A stretch of DNA of 64,000 bases from Cellulomonas sp. NS3 (GCF_024757985.1 NZ_CP103289.1:4402001-4466000), one strand, 5' to 3'. Counted from the first letter of the stretch, positions 53,851 through 62,925 are shown. A program made the numbers and translations. Notes: generated from the letters alone by a model not told the origin.

Positions 53851-54635
53851 TGGAAGTCGTCATCCACCCCTCCACCCAGCACCTCGCCGCGCTCGCCGCC
53901 GGCGCGATCGACGCGCTGCTGCGCCGCACGCCCGACGCGGTGCTCGGCCTGGCGACCGGGTCCAGCCCGCTCAAGGTCTACGACGAGCTCGCGCGCCGGC
54001 ACGCCGAGGAGGGCCTCTCCTTCGCCGCGGCGCGCGCGTTCATGCTCGACGAGTACGTCGGGCTCCCGCTCGACCACCCCGAGCGGTACCGCAACGTGAT
54101 CGAGCGCGACCTCGTGGGCCGCGTCGATCTCGACCCCGCGGCCGTGCACGGCCTCGACGGGCTCGCCGAGGACCTCCCGGCGGCCTGCGCGGCGTACGAG
54201 CAGGCCATCGCGGACGCGGGCGGGGTCGACGTGCAGATCCTCGGGCTCGGCACCGACGGGCACGTCGCGTTCAACGAGCCCGGCTCGTCGCTCGCGTCCC
54301 GCACGCGGATCAAGACGCTCACGCAGCAGACCCGGGCCGACAACGCCCGGTTCTTCGGCGACGACGTCGAGGCGGTGCCGCGTCACGTGCTCACGCAGGG
54401 TCTCGGGACGGTCATGGCAGCGAAGCACCTCGTGGTCCTGGCCGACGGGCGCCGCAAGGCTCAGGCCGTGCACCACCTCGTCGAGGGCCCGGTCACGGCG
54501 ATGTGGCCCGCGAGCGTGCTGCAGCTCCACCCGCACGTCACCGTGCTGGTCGACGACGCGGCCGCGGGCCGGCTCCAGCTCGGGGAGTACTACCACCAGA
54601 CGTGGGCGCAGAAGCCGGAGTGGCAGGGAATCTGA
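53850..54635 (+). CDS. nagB: Glucosamine-6-phosphate deaminase
   Basis: 261 residues. LGLATGSSPLKVYDELARRH, FMLDEYVGLP (catalytic Asp), GLGTDGHVAFNEPGSS (active-site His and Asp) and HLVVLADGRRKAQAV are all family signatures. Converts glucosamine-6-P to fructose-6-P and ammonia. ATG overlaps the kinase stop by one base (TGATG). A few residues shorter than E. coli NagB. Confidence 0.96.
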   Translation: MEVVIHPSTQHLAALAAGAIDALLRRTPDAVLGLATGSSPLKVYDELARRHAEEGLSFAAARAFMLDEYVGLPLDHPERYRNVIERDLVGRVDLDPAAVHGLDGLAEDLPAACAAYEQAIADAGGVDVQILGLGTDGHVAFNEPGSSLASRTRIKTLTQQTRADNARFFGDDVEAVPRHVLTQGLGTVMAAKHLVVLADGRRKAQAVHHLVEGPVTAMWPASVLQLHPHVTVLVDDAAAGRLQLGEYYHQTWAQKPEWQGI

Positions 54636-54693
54636 CGTCGGGACGCGTCCCCGGCGGGACACGAGCCAGGCACGGGACCGGTAGGTCCACGAG

Positions 54694-54737
54694 GACGGGC
54701 CCGGCGCACGCCCCCGTGGCGGCGCGCCGGGCCCGTC
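54694..54737. terminator. Hairpin after nagB
   Basis: Perfect 14-bp arms, GACGGGCCCGGCGC at 54694-54707 and its complement at 54724-54737, around a 16-nt loop. It lies between convergent nagB and the secreted-protein gene and can serve both. Confidence 0.75.
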
Positions 54738-54792
54738 GTCGTGCGGGCGCCGGGTGGCGGGACAGCCCGCGGGCGGCCCCGGAGGCGGCCGG

Positions 54793-55215
54793 TCAGGCCT
54801 TGTGGCAGGTGATCTTGATGTAGATCGGCCAGGTGTGGTCGTACGTCACCGTGTCGTCGTCCCAGTTGACGTCGAACGCGATCGACCCGGTGTACTCCCA
54901 CGACCGGAGGCGCTGGGTGCCCTGGACCGTCTGGCCGGGCTCGATGCGGTTCGGCAGACCCACGATCGCGCGGCCCGCCGGGTAGGCACGTACGTTGCCG
55001 ATCGTGCCGGCGACGTCGCGGTGGTTGGTGACCTCCCACGTGACGACCCACTCCCCCACGGTGGAGTCGCACACGCAGGTGCCGCGGATGTCGGCGGTGA
55101 GGCCGGACGACGCCTGGGCCGGGGCGAGGCCCAGGCCGAGGAGCACGAGGGTCGACGCCAGGGCGGCGGCGGCCCTCCGGACGGATGACGGGGCGTACGA
55201 CGGGACACGGTTCAT
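54793..55215 (-). CDS. Small secreted protein of unknown function
   Basis: 140 residues. Signal peptide (1-35, ending APAQASS). The mature 105-residue domain is beta-rich with three cysteines (C47, C49, C137) and motifs GEWVVTWEVTNHRDVAGTIG, GLPNRIEPGQTV and TYDHTWPIYIKITC, suggesting an Ig-like sandwich with one possible disulfide. No catalytic motif or sorting signal. RBS GGGGGAG before ATG 55215. The start lies 75 bp from a CebR/CelR-like palindrome, hinting at control with polysaccharide-degrading genes. Confidence 0.8.
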   Translation of the reverse strand: MNRVPSYAPSSVRRAAAALASTLVLLGLGLAPAQASSGLTADIRGTCVCDSTVGEWVVTWEVTNHRDVAGTIGNVRAYPAGRAIVGLPNRIEPGQTVQGTQRLRSWEYTGSIAFDVNWDDDTVTYDHTWPIYIKITCHKA

Positions 55216-55289
55216 GACGGTTCTCCCCCAGGTGACGACGTCACCTCGGGTGCGGGTGCCGGACCCGGCCACGACCGCCCCCGAGGTCG

Positions 55290-55303
55290 TGAGAGCGCTC
55301 TCG
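55290..55303. promoter_or_regulatory. CebR/CelR-like LacI-family palindrome
   Basis: TGAGAGCGCTCTCG contains the perfect 12-bp palindrome GAGAGCGCTCTC and matches 11 of 14 positions of TGGGAGCGCTCCCA, the known CebR/CelR site of cellulolytic actinomycetes. It lies just after a candidate promoter on the minus strand (TTGACG at 55344-55339, TACGCT at 55319-55314). Confidence 0.65.
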
Positions 55304-55426
55304 CGCTACCAGAAGCGTATCTATCGGACATCCGGGGACGTCAAGGACGAACGTCCCGTCCTCGTGTGAACATCGTGTGACGTCCGACCCACGGCCCGCG
55401 GCGGCGGACGGGCTCCCCGGACGCGG

Positions 55427-55461
55427 GTCGGCCCCGGTGACGTGAGGTCACCGGGGCCGAC
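55427..55461 (-). terminator. Hairpin terminator of the polyesterase gene
   Basis: Perfect 15-bp stem: GTCGGCCCCGGTGAC at 55427-55441 and its complement at 55447-55461, loop GTGAG. It is 35 bp past the stop codon on the minus strand. Confidence 0.85.
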
Positions 55462-55495
55462 CGTGACCCGGCTGAGCCGGGTCGCCGCGCCGCCG

Positions 55496-56518
55496 TCAGT
55501 ACGGGCAGGTGCTGCGGTACTCCGAGATGGCCGCGCCGCTGGGCGGCGGGCAGAGGAACTGCGTGTACCGCTCGTCGTCGTCCACGAAGCGCTTGAGCCA
55601 CGAGATGCTCTGCCGCGCGATCGTCGTGTTCGAGGTGTTGGGCGCGAAGTGGCTCGCGCCCCGCAGCTCGAGGTAGGCCTTGTCGAGGCTCGCCGGGAGG
55701 TTCTCGTAGAACGGCTCCGCGTGCGTGGTCACCGAGGCGACCGAGTCGTTCTGCGCACCGATGACGAGCGTCGGGGTCTGCACCTCGGGCCACGTCTTGT
55801 CGGTGTTCCACGGCGTCATCGGGATCGCCGCCTGCAGGGCCGGGTTGTCCTTCGCGGCCTCGAGCGCGCCGCCCCCGCCCATGCTGTGGCCCATGACCGC
55901 GAGCCGGCTCGCGTCGATGCGCCCGCGGACGCTGCTGCTGCCGGTGAGGTAGGCGAGCGCCGCCCGGAGCTGGTCCCCGCGCGACGAGGGCTGGTCGTAG
56001 CGGGAGTTCGTGTCGATCGTGATGACGACGAAGCCCTGCGACGCGAGCCGGGGGCCGAGCCACGCGATGCTCGACTGCGCGGCCGTGTACCCGGGCGAGA
56101 TCGCGACGGCGCCGAACGTCCCCTCGGCCGTCGACGTCGGGTACGTGATCGTGCCGCCCCCGAAGCCGCTCGCGGCGAACCGGGACACCGTCGTCTGCGC
56201 GACGGCGAACGGCCCGCGGGCCGCCTCGATCGAGGCGACGGTCGGCGCGGGGCCGCGCTCGTACGGGCTCGCGGCGATCGTCACCGGGGGCGCGGCCGCC
56301 GGTGCGTCGACGGTGAGCTGCGGCTCGGTCGCCGCGTGCTCGTCGATGGCGCGCTGGCTCACGACCGGCGGCGTCTCGACGGTGGCCGGGTCGCCCGCGG
56401 CGGCGGACGCGGACGGGGCGAGCGTGCTCGCCGCGAGGGCGAGGCCGAGGGTGGCGACGAGCGGCACCCGGCGGCCGGGCGCGGCGCTGCGCCCGGGTCG
56501 TGCGAGGAGTCGGTTCAC
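55496..56518 (-). CDS. Secreted cutinase / PET-hydrolase-like polyesterase
   Basis: 340 residues from GTG 56518. Signal peptide (about 1-40), a linker (41-83), then an alpha/beta-hydrolase domain aligning over its full length with Thermobifida-type cutinases: [54 protein letters not shown]. Catalytic triad: S212 in GHSMGGGG, D258 in GAQND, H290 in GASHFAPN. Oxyanion and substrate residues Y144, M213 and W237 are kept; C323 and C338 near FLCP...STCPY form the usual C-terminal disulfide. His before Ser and Phe after the catalytic His place it with type I PET hydrolases rather than IsPETase. Natural substrates are probably cutin-like polyesters or triglycerides. Activity on PET is inferred, not shown. 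Confidence 0.93.
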   Translation of the reverse strand: MNRLLARPGRSAAPGRRVPLVATLGLALAASTLAPSASAAAGDPATVETPPVVSQRAIDEHAATEPQLTVDAPAAAPPVTIAASPYERGPAPTVASIEAARGPFAVAQTTVSRFAASGFGGGTITYPTSTAEGTFGAVAISPGYTAAQSSIAWLGPRLASQGFVVITIDTNSRYDQPSSRGDQLRAALAYLTGSSSVRGRIDASRLAVMGHSMGGGGALEAAKDNPALQAAIPMTPWNTDKTWPEVQTPTLVIGAQNDSVASVTTHAEPFYENLPASLDKAYLELRGASHFAPNTSNTTIARQSISWLKRFVDDDERYTQFLCPPPSGAAISEYRSTCPY

Positions 56519-56939
56519 TGCGGAGCCCTTCAGGACGGCTGCGGGGCTGAGGGGTACCCCGGTGCGGTGGTGGCGCACCGCCTCATCGTGACCCGCGGAG
56601 GGGCCTCTGCGGTAGCCGTACCAACCGGTCGGTTTGCGGACATCTCGGGCAGCGGATCCGGAGAAGGCGCCGGGAAAGCGTCGAATCGGCCTCTCGCGAG
56701 CACGCCCGGACGGCCCCGGGACCCGTGCGTCAGCGCGCGGCGTGCACGGCTCGCCGCACCCGACTCCGGCGACCAGGGACCCGCCGAGCCGCGCGTCGTC
56801 CAGCAGGCGCCGGGACGCCTCGGGCTCGACCCCCTCCCCTGCGCCTACGCTGGGCGAACTGCGGTTCGCGTGCGGAGGCCGCGCGGGTCGCTCACCACGG
56901 CGGGCGCGACCGGCAGGGCGCTCCCAGAACCGAGGCACC
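56519..56939. other. 421-bp divergent intergenic region
   Basis: No credible gene. It separates the polyesterase (minus) from the PP2C phosphatase (plus). It holds a TetR-type palindrome at 56620-56633 and a candidate plus-strand -10, TACGCT, near 56846. Confidence 0.6.
56620..56633. promoter_or_regulatory. TetR-type palindrome upstream of the polyesterase
   Basis: ACCAACCGGTCGGT is a near-perfect 14-bp palindrome (12 of 14 bases, centre ACCGGT), a shape common among TetR-family operators. It lies 102 bp before the polyesterase start. No TetR gene is in the window. Confidence 0.45.
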
Positions 56940-59564
56940 ATGAGCGCAGCTCGAAGTCCCGCGGGCGAGGCAGTCGTGCCCGCTGACCCGCCCGGCGTGC
57001 AGCTTCCCGACGGGCTCCCCGAGCACGTCACCCGCTCGACCGGCCTGGACCGGCTCGCCGACCTCGCCGCTCGTCTGCTGCACGCTCCGGCCGCGCAGGT
57101 CTCCCTGCTCACGCACGAGCAGCTCGTCGCCGCCGGCTCGGGCCTCCCGCCCGGCACGGTCGGCAGCACCGGACCGCTCGAGGACTCCCTGTGCACGGTC
57201 ACCGTCGAGCACGGGGCGCCGCTCGTCGTCCAGGACGCCGCGACGGACGAGCGCGTCCGCCACCTCCCCCCGGTGCGCACGGGCGGCGTCGGCGCGTACC
57301 TCGGGGTCCCGCTCGAGAGCGGAGACGGCCACCACGTGGGGGCGCTGTGCGTCTTCGGGCCCGACCCGCGCGCGTGGACGGCAGGCGACGTCACGGTCCT
57401 CACCGAGGTCGCGCGCGCCGCGTCGAGCGAGCTCGAGCTCTCCGCCGTGTCGGCCGACCTCGAGCGCGACCGCATGCGCTGGGAGCTGGCCGTGAGCGCC
57501 GGTGGCGTGGGCAGCTTCGACTGGGACCTCCGCACCGGGACGCTCGTCTGGGACGACCGGCTGCTCCAGATCTTCGGGTTCACCCGCGCGGAGTTCGGGC
57601 GCACGATCGATGCGTTCAACTCGCGGCTGCACCCGGACGACGCCGCCCGCGTCGGTCAGGCGCTCGACGAGGCGATCGCCGGCTCCACGACGTACGAGGC
57701 GGAGTACCGCGTCGTCCTCCCGGGCGGGGTGACGCGCTGGGTCCAGGCGCGCGGGACCGCCGTCCCCGGGCCGGACGGGCGGGCGACGCGGGTGCTGGGC
57801 GTCGCGTACGACACGACCGCGAACCGGGACTCCGACGCCCGCCTGACCCGGGTCCTCGAGACCATGTCGGCCGCGTTCTACTCGCTCGACGCGCGGTGGC
57901 GGTTCACGTACGTCAACGCCGAGGCCGAGCGCCTGCTCGGGCGGCGCCGCGAGGAGCTGCTCGGCGGCGACATCTGGGAGCTCTTCCCCGCAGCGGTCGG
58001 CTCGCCGTTCGAGACGCACTACCGCGACGTCGTCCGGACCGGCCACCCGCAGAGCTTCGAGGCGTACTACCCCGAGCCGCTCGACGGCTGGTACGAGCTG
58101 CGCGCGTGGCCCACCGCGGACGGGCTGTCGGTGTACTTCCTCGACATCACCGAGCGCCGGAGCGCCCAGCAAGCGGCCGAGGCGGCGCTCGCGAGCGCCG
58201 ACCGCGCGACCCGCCGCCTCGAGCTCCTCGCGCGCGCGAGCCAGGACCTCGGCGCGACGCTCGACATCGACGAGGCCCTCGCGAGCGTCGGAGGGCACGT
58301 GGTCCCGGCGCTGGCCGACTGGTGCATCATCACGCGCGTCGAGGACCACGGGCTGCGCGACGTGGGCACGTGGCACGTGGACCCGGCGATGCGGGGAACG
58401 CTCGAGCGCTACGCCGCGATCCGGCTCGAGACCCTCGACCTCACGTCGTCGTTCGTCGCGCAGGCCATCAGCACCGGGGAGCCGTCGCTGGTCCTCGCGC
58501 CGGCCGCCGAGTCGATGGCGCAGTACCTGGGCTCCCCCGAGGCGCGCGCGCTCGTCCGCGAGCTCGCGCCCCACACCGGGGCGGTGCTCCCGCTGCGGGC
58601 CCGGGGGCGCACGAGCGCGCTCATCACGCTGTGCCGCGGCGCCGGGCGGCCGCGGCTCGGCGGCACCGACATGCTCGCCGCCCTCGAGCTCGCCGAGCGG
58701 GCCGGGCTCGCGGTCGACAACGCGCGGCTCTACAGCGAGCAGCACACCATCGCCGAGGGCCTGCAGCGCAGCCTGCTCACGGCGCCCGTCGAGCCCGACC
58801 ACATGCAGGTCGTCGTGCGCTACCAGCCGGCGGCCGAGGCCGCAGAGGTCGGCGGCGACTGGTACGACGCGTTCCGGCAGCCGGACGGGTCGACCGTGCT
58901 CGTCATCGGCGACGTCATGGGCCACGACATCACGGCCGCCGCGGACATGAGCCAGGTGCGCTCGCTCCTGCGGGGCATCGCGTACGCCACCGGCGCGACA
59001 CCGGCCACGATCCTGAGCACGCTCGACGCCGCGATGCAGGGGCTCGGCGTCCGGACGAGCGCGACCGCCGTCGTCGCGCGCGTCGAGCAGCCCGCGGGCG
59101 AGGGGCACGGGCCGCACGTGCTGCGCTGGTCCAACGCGGGGCACCCGGCCCCCGTGCTCCTGGAGCCCGACGGCACGACGCGACTGCTCGACGCGCGGAC
59201 CAACGACCTGCTGCTCGGCGTGTCGGCGTCGTGGCCGCGCGAGGACCAGGAGCTCCGGCTCGAGGCCGGGTCGACCGTGCTGCTCTACACCGACGGGCTC
59301 GTGGAGCGGCGCGACCGGCCCGTCATGGTCGGCATGGCCCAGCTCCAGGAGGCGGTCGCGAAGCTCGCGGACCGCGACCTCGACGCACTCGTCGACGGTG
59401 TGCTCGCGCGCCTGTCCCCCGGCCGGAACGAGGACGACGTCGCGCTCGTCGCCGTCCGCCTGCACCCGCAGGACCGTCCCCGGCCACCCGAGGCCGGCCC
59501 GAGCCGGGTCCGGCCGGCGCCCACCCCGTCCGTGGACCCGTCGAGGCCGTCGCCCGGTGGATGA
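56940..59564 (+). CDS. GAF-PAS-PAS-GAF-PP2C (SpoIIE-type) phosphatase
   Basis: 874 residues, no membrane helix. Domain order: GAF (about 30-165), PAS (175-295), PAS (300-405), GAF (420-597), SpoIIE-type PP2C (625-842). Metal residues are visible in [19 protein letters not shown] and NEDDVALV, so phosphatase activity is likely. Such RsbP/RsbU-like proteins dephosphorylate STAS anti-anti-sigma factors in partner-switching networks. The small HATPase gene 72 bp downstream is a natural partner. The Pro/Ser-rich last 30 residues are disordered. Confidence 0.93.
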   Translation: MSAARSPAGEAVVPADPPGVQLPDGLPEHVTRSTGLDRLADLAARLLHAPAAQVSLLTHEQLVAAGSGLPPGTVGSTGPLEDSLCTVTVEHGAPLVVQDAATDERVRHLPPVRTGGVGAYLGVPLESGDGHHVGALCVFGPDPRAWTAGDVTVLTEVARAASSELELSAVSADLERDRMRWELAVSAGGVGSFDWDLRTGTLVWDDRLLQIFGFTRAEFGRTIDAFNSRLHPDDAARVGQALDEAIAGSTTYEAEYRVVLPGGVTRWVQARGTAVPGPDGRATRVLGVAYDTTANRDSDARLTRVLETMSAAFYSLDARWRFTYVNAEAERLLGRRREELLGGDIWELFPAAVGSPFETHYRDVVRTGHPQSFEAYYPEPLDGWYELRAWPTADGLSVYFLDITERRSAQQAAEAALASADRATRRLELLARASQDLGATLDIDEALASVGGHVVPALADWCIITRVEDHGLRDVGTWHVDPAMRGTLERYAAIRLETLDLTSSFVAQAISTGEPSLVLAPAAESMAQYLGSPEARALVRELAPHTGAVLPLRARGRTSALITLCRGAGRPRLGGTDMLAALELAERAGLAVDNARLYSEQHTIAEGLQRSLLTAPVEPDHMQVVVRYQPAAEAAEVGGDWYDAFRQPDGSTVLVIGDVMGHDITAAADMSQVRSLLRGIAYATGATPATILSTLDAAMQGLGVRTSATAVVARVEQPAGEGHGPHVLRWSNAGHPAPVLLEPDGTTRLLDARTNDLLLGVSASWPREDQELRLEAGSTVLLYTDGLVERRDRPVMVGMAQLQEAVAKLADRDLDALVDGVLARLSPGRNEDDVALVAVRLHPQDRPRPPEAGPSRVRPAPTPSVDPSRPSPGG

Positions 59565-59636
59565 ACGTTCACCCATCCGGCGCGATGGGGCGGCGGGACG
59601 CATGGTGGTCTCTACCGACGTGAACGAGGTGGCTCG

Positions 59637-60002
59637 ATGCGCGTCCCCGCGCTGCTCAGCTCGGCCCGGCTCGGCCGGCAGTGGAGCGTCCGCGTCGCGC
59701 GCTCCTACGGCGCCTCCGACGCCGCCCTGCAGGTCGTCGAGCTCCTCACGAGCGAGGTCGTGACCAACGCCGTGAAGTACGGGCACGTCACCGACGCGAT
59801 CGACGTCGACGTGCGGTGCGCCCACGACGAGCTCACCGTGTCGGTGACCGACGACAACCCCACGCCGCCCCTGCTGCTGGAACCCGACGCCGGGCGCGCC
59901 GGCGGGCAGGGCATGCGCGTGGTCGCGGGCCTCGCCCGCAGCTGGGGATGGCTGCCCACGTGCCACGGCAAGAGCGTGTGGTTCACGGTCCCGCTGACCT
60001 GA
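59637..60002 (+). CDS. HATPase_c_2 protein (RsbW-like anti-sigma/serine kinase)
   Basis: 121 residues. Bergerat-fold ATPase: N box VVELLTSEVVTNAVKYG (E and N), VSVTDDNPTPP (D of the G1 box) and GGQGMRVVAGLARSWGW (G2). The compact size fits RsbW/SpoIIAB-like anti-sigma kinases. Just downstream of the PP2C phosphatase; no STAS or sigma factor gene is adjacent, so the target lies elsewhere. Confidence 0.9.
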   Translation: MRVPALLSSARLGRQWSVRVARSYGASDAALQVVELLTSEVVTNAVKYGHVTDAIDVDVRCAHDELTVSVTDDNPTPPLLLEPDAGRAGGQGMRVVAGLARSWGWLPTCHGKSVWFTVPLT

Positions 60003-60054
60003 CGACCGCCCCGCCTGCCCCGGCGGCGCGCCTGCGCACGGGAGGATGGGCCGG

Positions 60055-61329
60055 GTGTCCCGCCTGCTCGTCGACCTGACCCCGCTGCGCGTCAGCGTCC
60101 CGTACCGCCGGATGTGGCTCGGCACGTCGCTGTCCGCGGTCGGCACGGGCCTCACGACGACGGCCGTCGGGCTCCAGGTGTGGGACCTGACCCGGTCGAA
60201 CCTGAGCGTCGGCCTCGTCGGGCTCGTCGGCTTCGTCCCGCTCGTGCTGCTCGGCCTGTACGGCGGCGCGCTCATCGACGCGCACGACCGCCGGCGCGTG
60301 ATCCTCGCGACGTCGACCGGGCTCTGGCTCGTCGCCGCCGGCTTCGCGGTGCAGGCCTGGCTCGGGCTCGACGACGTGCGCGTGCTCTACGTGCTCGTCG
60401 CGCTGCAGAACGGCCTGTTCGCGATCAACTCGCCCGCGCGCTCGGCGATCGTCCCGCGCCTCGTCGGCACGCACCTCCTGCCCGCGGCCAACGCGCTGTC
60501 CGGGCTGTCGTTCGGGATCAGCATGGCGATCGGCCCGCTGCTCGCGGGGCTGCTCGTCGGGCGTGCCGGGTACGGCTGGGCGTACACCGTCGAGGTCGTG
60601 CTGCTCGTCGGCGCGGTGGTCTCGCTCGTGGCGCTCCCGCCGCTGCCGCCCGAGGGCCTGGTGCGCCGCGCGGGGCTCGCCTCGGTCGTCGAGGGGCTGC
60701 GGTTCCTCGCGACCCGCCCCAACATCCGGGCGACGTTCGCGATCGACCTGACCGCGATGGTCCTCGCGATGCCGCGCGTGCTCTTCCCGGCGATCGGCGC
60801 GACGGTGCTCGGCGGTGGTGCGACGACCGCCGGCATCCTGCTCGCGGGCGTCGCGGTGGGCTCGGCGCTCGCCGGGCTGTTCTCGGGGCCGATCGGGCGC
60901 GTGCGCCGGCAGGGGTACGCCGTGGTCGTCGCGGTGCTCGGCTGGGGGACGGCGGTCGCGGCGTTCGGGGTCGTCGTCGGGCTCGCGCCCGGGCCGGGCC
61001 CCGGCGGCGCGACGACGTGGGTGCTGTGGCCGGCGACGGCGTGCATGGTGCTCGCGGGTGCGGCCGACTCGACCAGCAGCATCTTCCGCTCGACGATCCT
61101 GCAGGCGGCGACCCCTGACGCGATGCGCGGGCGGCTGCAGGGGGTGTTCATCGTCGTGGTGGCGGGCGGCCCGCGGCTCGGGGACCTCGTGCTGGGCGGG
61201 ATCGCCGACCTGACGGGTGTCGGGTGGGCCGCGGTGCTCGGCGGGCTCGCGTGCGTCGTCGGCGTGGGGCTGTTCGCGTGGCGGCACCCGGGCTTCCGGC
61301 GGTACGACGCGCTGCACCCGGTGGCGTGA
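60055..61329 (+). CDS. MFS exporter (EntS/MFS_3-like)
   Basis: 424 residues from GTG 60055, picked because GAGGAT stands 7 nt upstream; ATG at 60046 would add three residues. Twelve hydrophobic helices. YRRMWLGTSLSAVGTGLTTT, GGALIDAHDRRRVI (cytoplasmic 2-3 loop signature) and NALSGLSFGISMAIGPLLAG are typical of MFS_3 exporters such as enterobactin exporter EntS. No siderophore genes are nearby, so the substrate is open. Confidence 0.9.
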   Translation: MSRLLVDLTPLRVSVPYRRMWLGTSLSAVGTGLTTTAVGLQVWDLTRSNLSVGLVGLVGFVPLVLLGLYGGALIDAHDRRRVILATSTGLWLVAAGFAVQAWLGLDDVRVLYVLVALQNGLFAINSPARSAIVPRLVGTHLLPAANALSGLSFGISMAIGPLLAGLLVGRAGYGWAYTVEVVLLVGAVVSLVALPPLPPEGLVRRAGLASVVEGLRFLATRPNIRATFAIDLTAMVLAMPRVLFPAIGATVLGGGATTAGILLAGVAVGSALAGLFSGPIGRVRRQGYAVVVAVLGWGTAVAAFGVVVGLAPGPGPGGATTWVLWPATACMVLAGAADSTSSIFRSTILQAATPDAMRGRLQGVFIVVVAGGPRLGDLVLGGIADLTGVGWAAVLGGLACVVGVGLFAWRHPGFRRYDALHPVA

Positions 61330-61368
61330 GTCCCCGGCCGTATGTAGACCCCCTGTGGACTCGGCACC

Positions 61369-61593
61369 GTGGCCGAGACGACGACCGTGCGCGTGCGTAC
61401 CAGCACTCGCGACGAGCTGAACGCGCTCAGCGCCGAGCGCGGCGTGCCCGTCGAGTCGGTGATCCGCGACGGCATCGCGCTGCTGCGGCGTGAGCAGTGG
61501 CGCCGGCAGGCCGAGATCGACGCCCGCGCCGCCGCCGCCGACCCGCAGGACCGCGCCGAGGTGGCCTCGATCCTGAGCGACCTCCTCGGCTGA
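61369..61593 (+). CDS. Antitoxin of a MazEF-like pair (ribbon-helix-helix)
   Basis: 74 residues from GTG 61369. TTTVRVRTSTRDELNALSAE and VPVESVIRDGIALLRREQW form a beta strand and two helices typical of a ribbon-helix-helix DNA-binding domain; the charged C-terminus would wrap the toxin. Its stop overlaps the toxin ATG by one base (TGATG). Usually such antitoxins repress their own operon. Confidence 0.85.
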   Translation: MAETTTVRVRTSTRDELNALSAERGVPVESVIRDGIALLRREQWRRQAEIDARAAAADPQDRAEVASILSDLLG

Positions 61594-61913
61594 TGCGCGG
61601 CGACGTCCACCTTCTGGGGGCCGGCCCGACGCGCGGGCACGAGCAGGCGGGCGAGCGGTTCGCCGTCGTGGTGCTCGCCTCTCGGCTCGAGCACCTCAGC
61701 ACCTGGCTCGTCGTCCCGACGTCGACCCGCGCGAACCCGTACGCGTTCCGGCCGCGCATCGAGGTCCCGGGCCACGGGGAGACGCTCGCCCTGTGCGACG
61801 CGATGACCGCCGTCGACCCGCAGGCACGACTCGGTGACCTCGTCGGCTTCCTCCCGCTCGCGGACATGCAGCGGATCGACTACGCACTGACCGGCTTGCT
61901 CGACCTGGCCTGA
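61593..61913 (+). CDS. MazF/PemK-like endoribonuclease toxin
   Basis: 106 residues. MRGDVHLLGAGPTRGHEQAG, RFAVVVLASRLEHLSTWLVV and VPTSTRA match the MazF/PemK SH3-like barrel: the catalytic Arg is in the first loop and the Thr/Ser in VPTST. The fold would cleave mRNA at short sequence motifs. Translationally coupled to the antitoxin. Convergent with the pseudouridine synthase gene. Confidence 0.83.
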   Translation: MRGDVHLLGAGPTRGHEQAGERFAVVVLASRLEHLSTWLVVPTSTRANPYAFRPRIEVPGHGETLALCDAMTAVDPQARLGDLVGFLPLADMQRIDYALTGLLDLA

Positions 61914-61950
61914 CCCGCTGCGCGCGGGCGTCGGCGAGTCGGTCCCCGGG

Positions 61951-62925
61951 TCACCCCTCCGCGGACAGAGGGAGCGACCGGACGCTGCGGAACTCCCGGC
62001 GCCGCCCGTCGACCGGGTCGGTGAACGCGACCTCGGCGGCGAGGAGCTGGAGCGGGTGACGGAAGTGGTCGACGGGGACGTCCCGCACCACGGGGTAGAG
62101 CGGGTCCCCGACGATCGGGATGCCGAGCCCGGCCAGGTGCAGGCGGAGCTGGTGCGTCCGGCCCGTGCGTGGGGTCAGCCGGTAGACGGCGAACCGGTCA
62201 GCCGCACCCACCTCGCCCGCCTCGACGCGACCCGCGGTCTCGCCGCCGTCCACTTCCCGCTCGAGCTCGACCAGCGTCTCCGCGTTGACCGGCGCCCCCG
62301 GCACCACCTCGGCGCACCACGTGCCGCGCTCCTTGCGGATGTGGTCGCGCACGACGACCGGCAGCCCGAGGTCGGCGCGCAGCGGCGCGAGCGCGCGGTA
62401 CGTCTTGTCGACGGCGCGCCGCTCGAACGCCGACTGGTAGGCGCCGCGCCACCGCTGCTCGGTCGCGAGCATCAGCAGCCCGGACGTCACGCGGTCGAGC
62501 CGGTGCAGCGGCGACAGCTCGGGCAGCCCCAGCTCGGCGCGCAGCCGGACGACGACGCTCTGCATCACGTGCCCGCCGCGCGGGATCGTCGAGAGGAACG
62601 GCGGCTTGTCGACGACCACGAGCCGCTCGTCGCGGTGCACGACGTGGATCGTGCCCGGCACCACCGGCTCGTCGCGCAGGTCACGGTGGAACCACACGTA
62701 CCGCGCCGGGGCGTACGGGTCGTCGTCGCGCAGAGCGCGGCCGTCCTCGTCGACGAACCGCTCCTGCGCGAGCATCCCCGGGACGTCCACGTGCTCGGGC
62801 AGCCGGTGGCGCAGCCAGGCGCCCATCGTCGGCCACGGGTCGGGGGTCGCGCGGTCGCGGTCCGGGGTGCGCAGGCGGGCGGCGTCGAGGCCGTGGCGTG
62901 CCGGGAGCGGGGAGCGGGGAGGCAC
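61951..62925 (-). CDS. RluA-family pseudouridine synthase
   Basis: 324 residues from GTG 62925; TACCAT lies 6 nt upstream. Catalytic motif LHRLDRVTSGLLML (the RLD Asp), DKPPFLSTIPRGGHV before it, and TPRTGRTHQLRLHLAGLGIPIVGDPLYP after, all RluA signatures. The S4 domain seen in many members is not evident; the N-terminal 95 residues are unlike it. Target rRNA or tRNA position unknown. Confidence 0.93.
   Translation of the reverse strand: MPPRSPLPARHGLDAARLRTPDRDRATPDPWPTMGAWLRHRLPEHVDVPGMLAQERFVDEDGRALRDDDPYAPARYVWFHRDLRDEPVVPGTIHVVHRDERLVVVDKPPFLSTIPRGGHVMQSVVVRLRAELGLPELSPLHRLDRVTSGLLMLATEQRWRGAYQSAFERRAVDKTYRALAPLRADLGLPVVVRDHIRKERGTWCAEVVPGAPVNAETLVELEREVDGGETAGRVEAGEVGAADRFAVYRLTPRTGRTHQLRLHLAGLGIPIVGDPLYPVVRDVPVDHFRHPLQLLAAEVAFTDPVDGRRREFRSVRSLPLSAEG

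Noticed and set aside
55496-56518. Assignment as an IsPETase-type (type II) enzyme
   Set aside because: The residue before the catalytic Ser is His, Phe follows the catalytic His, and only the C-terminal cysteine pair is present, as in type I cutinases.
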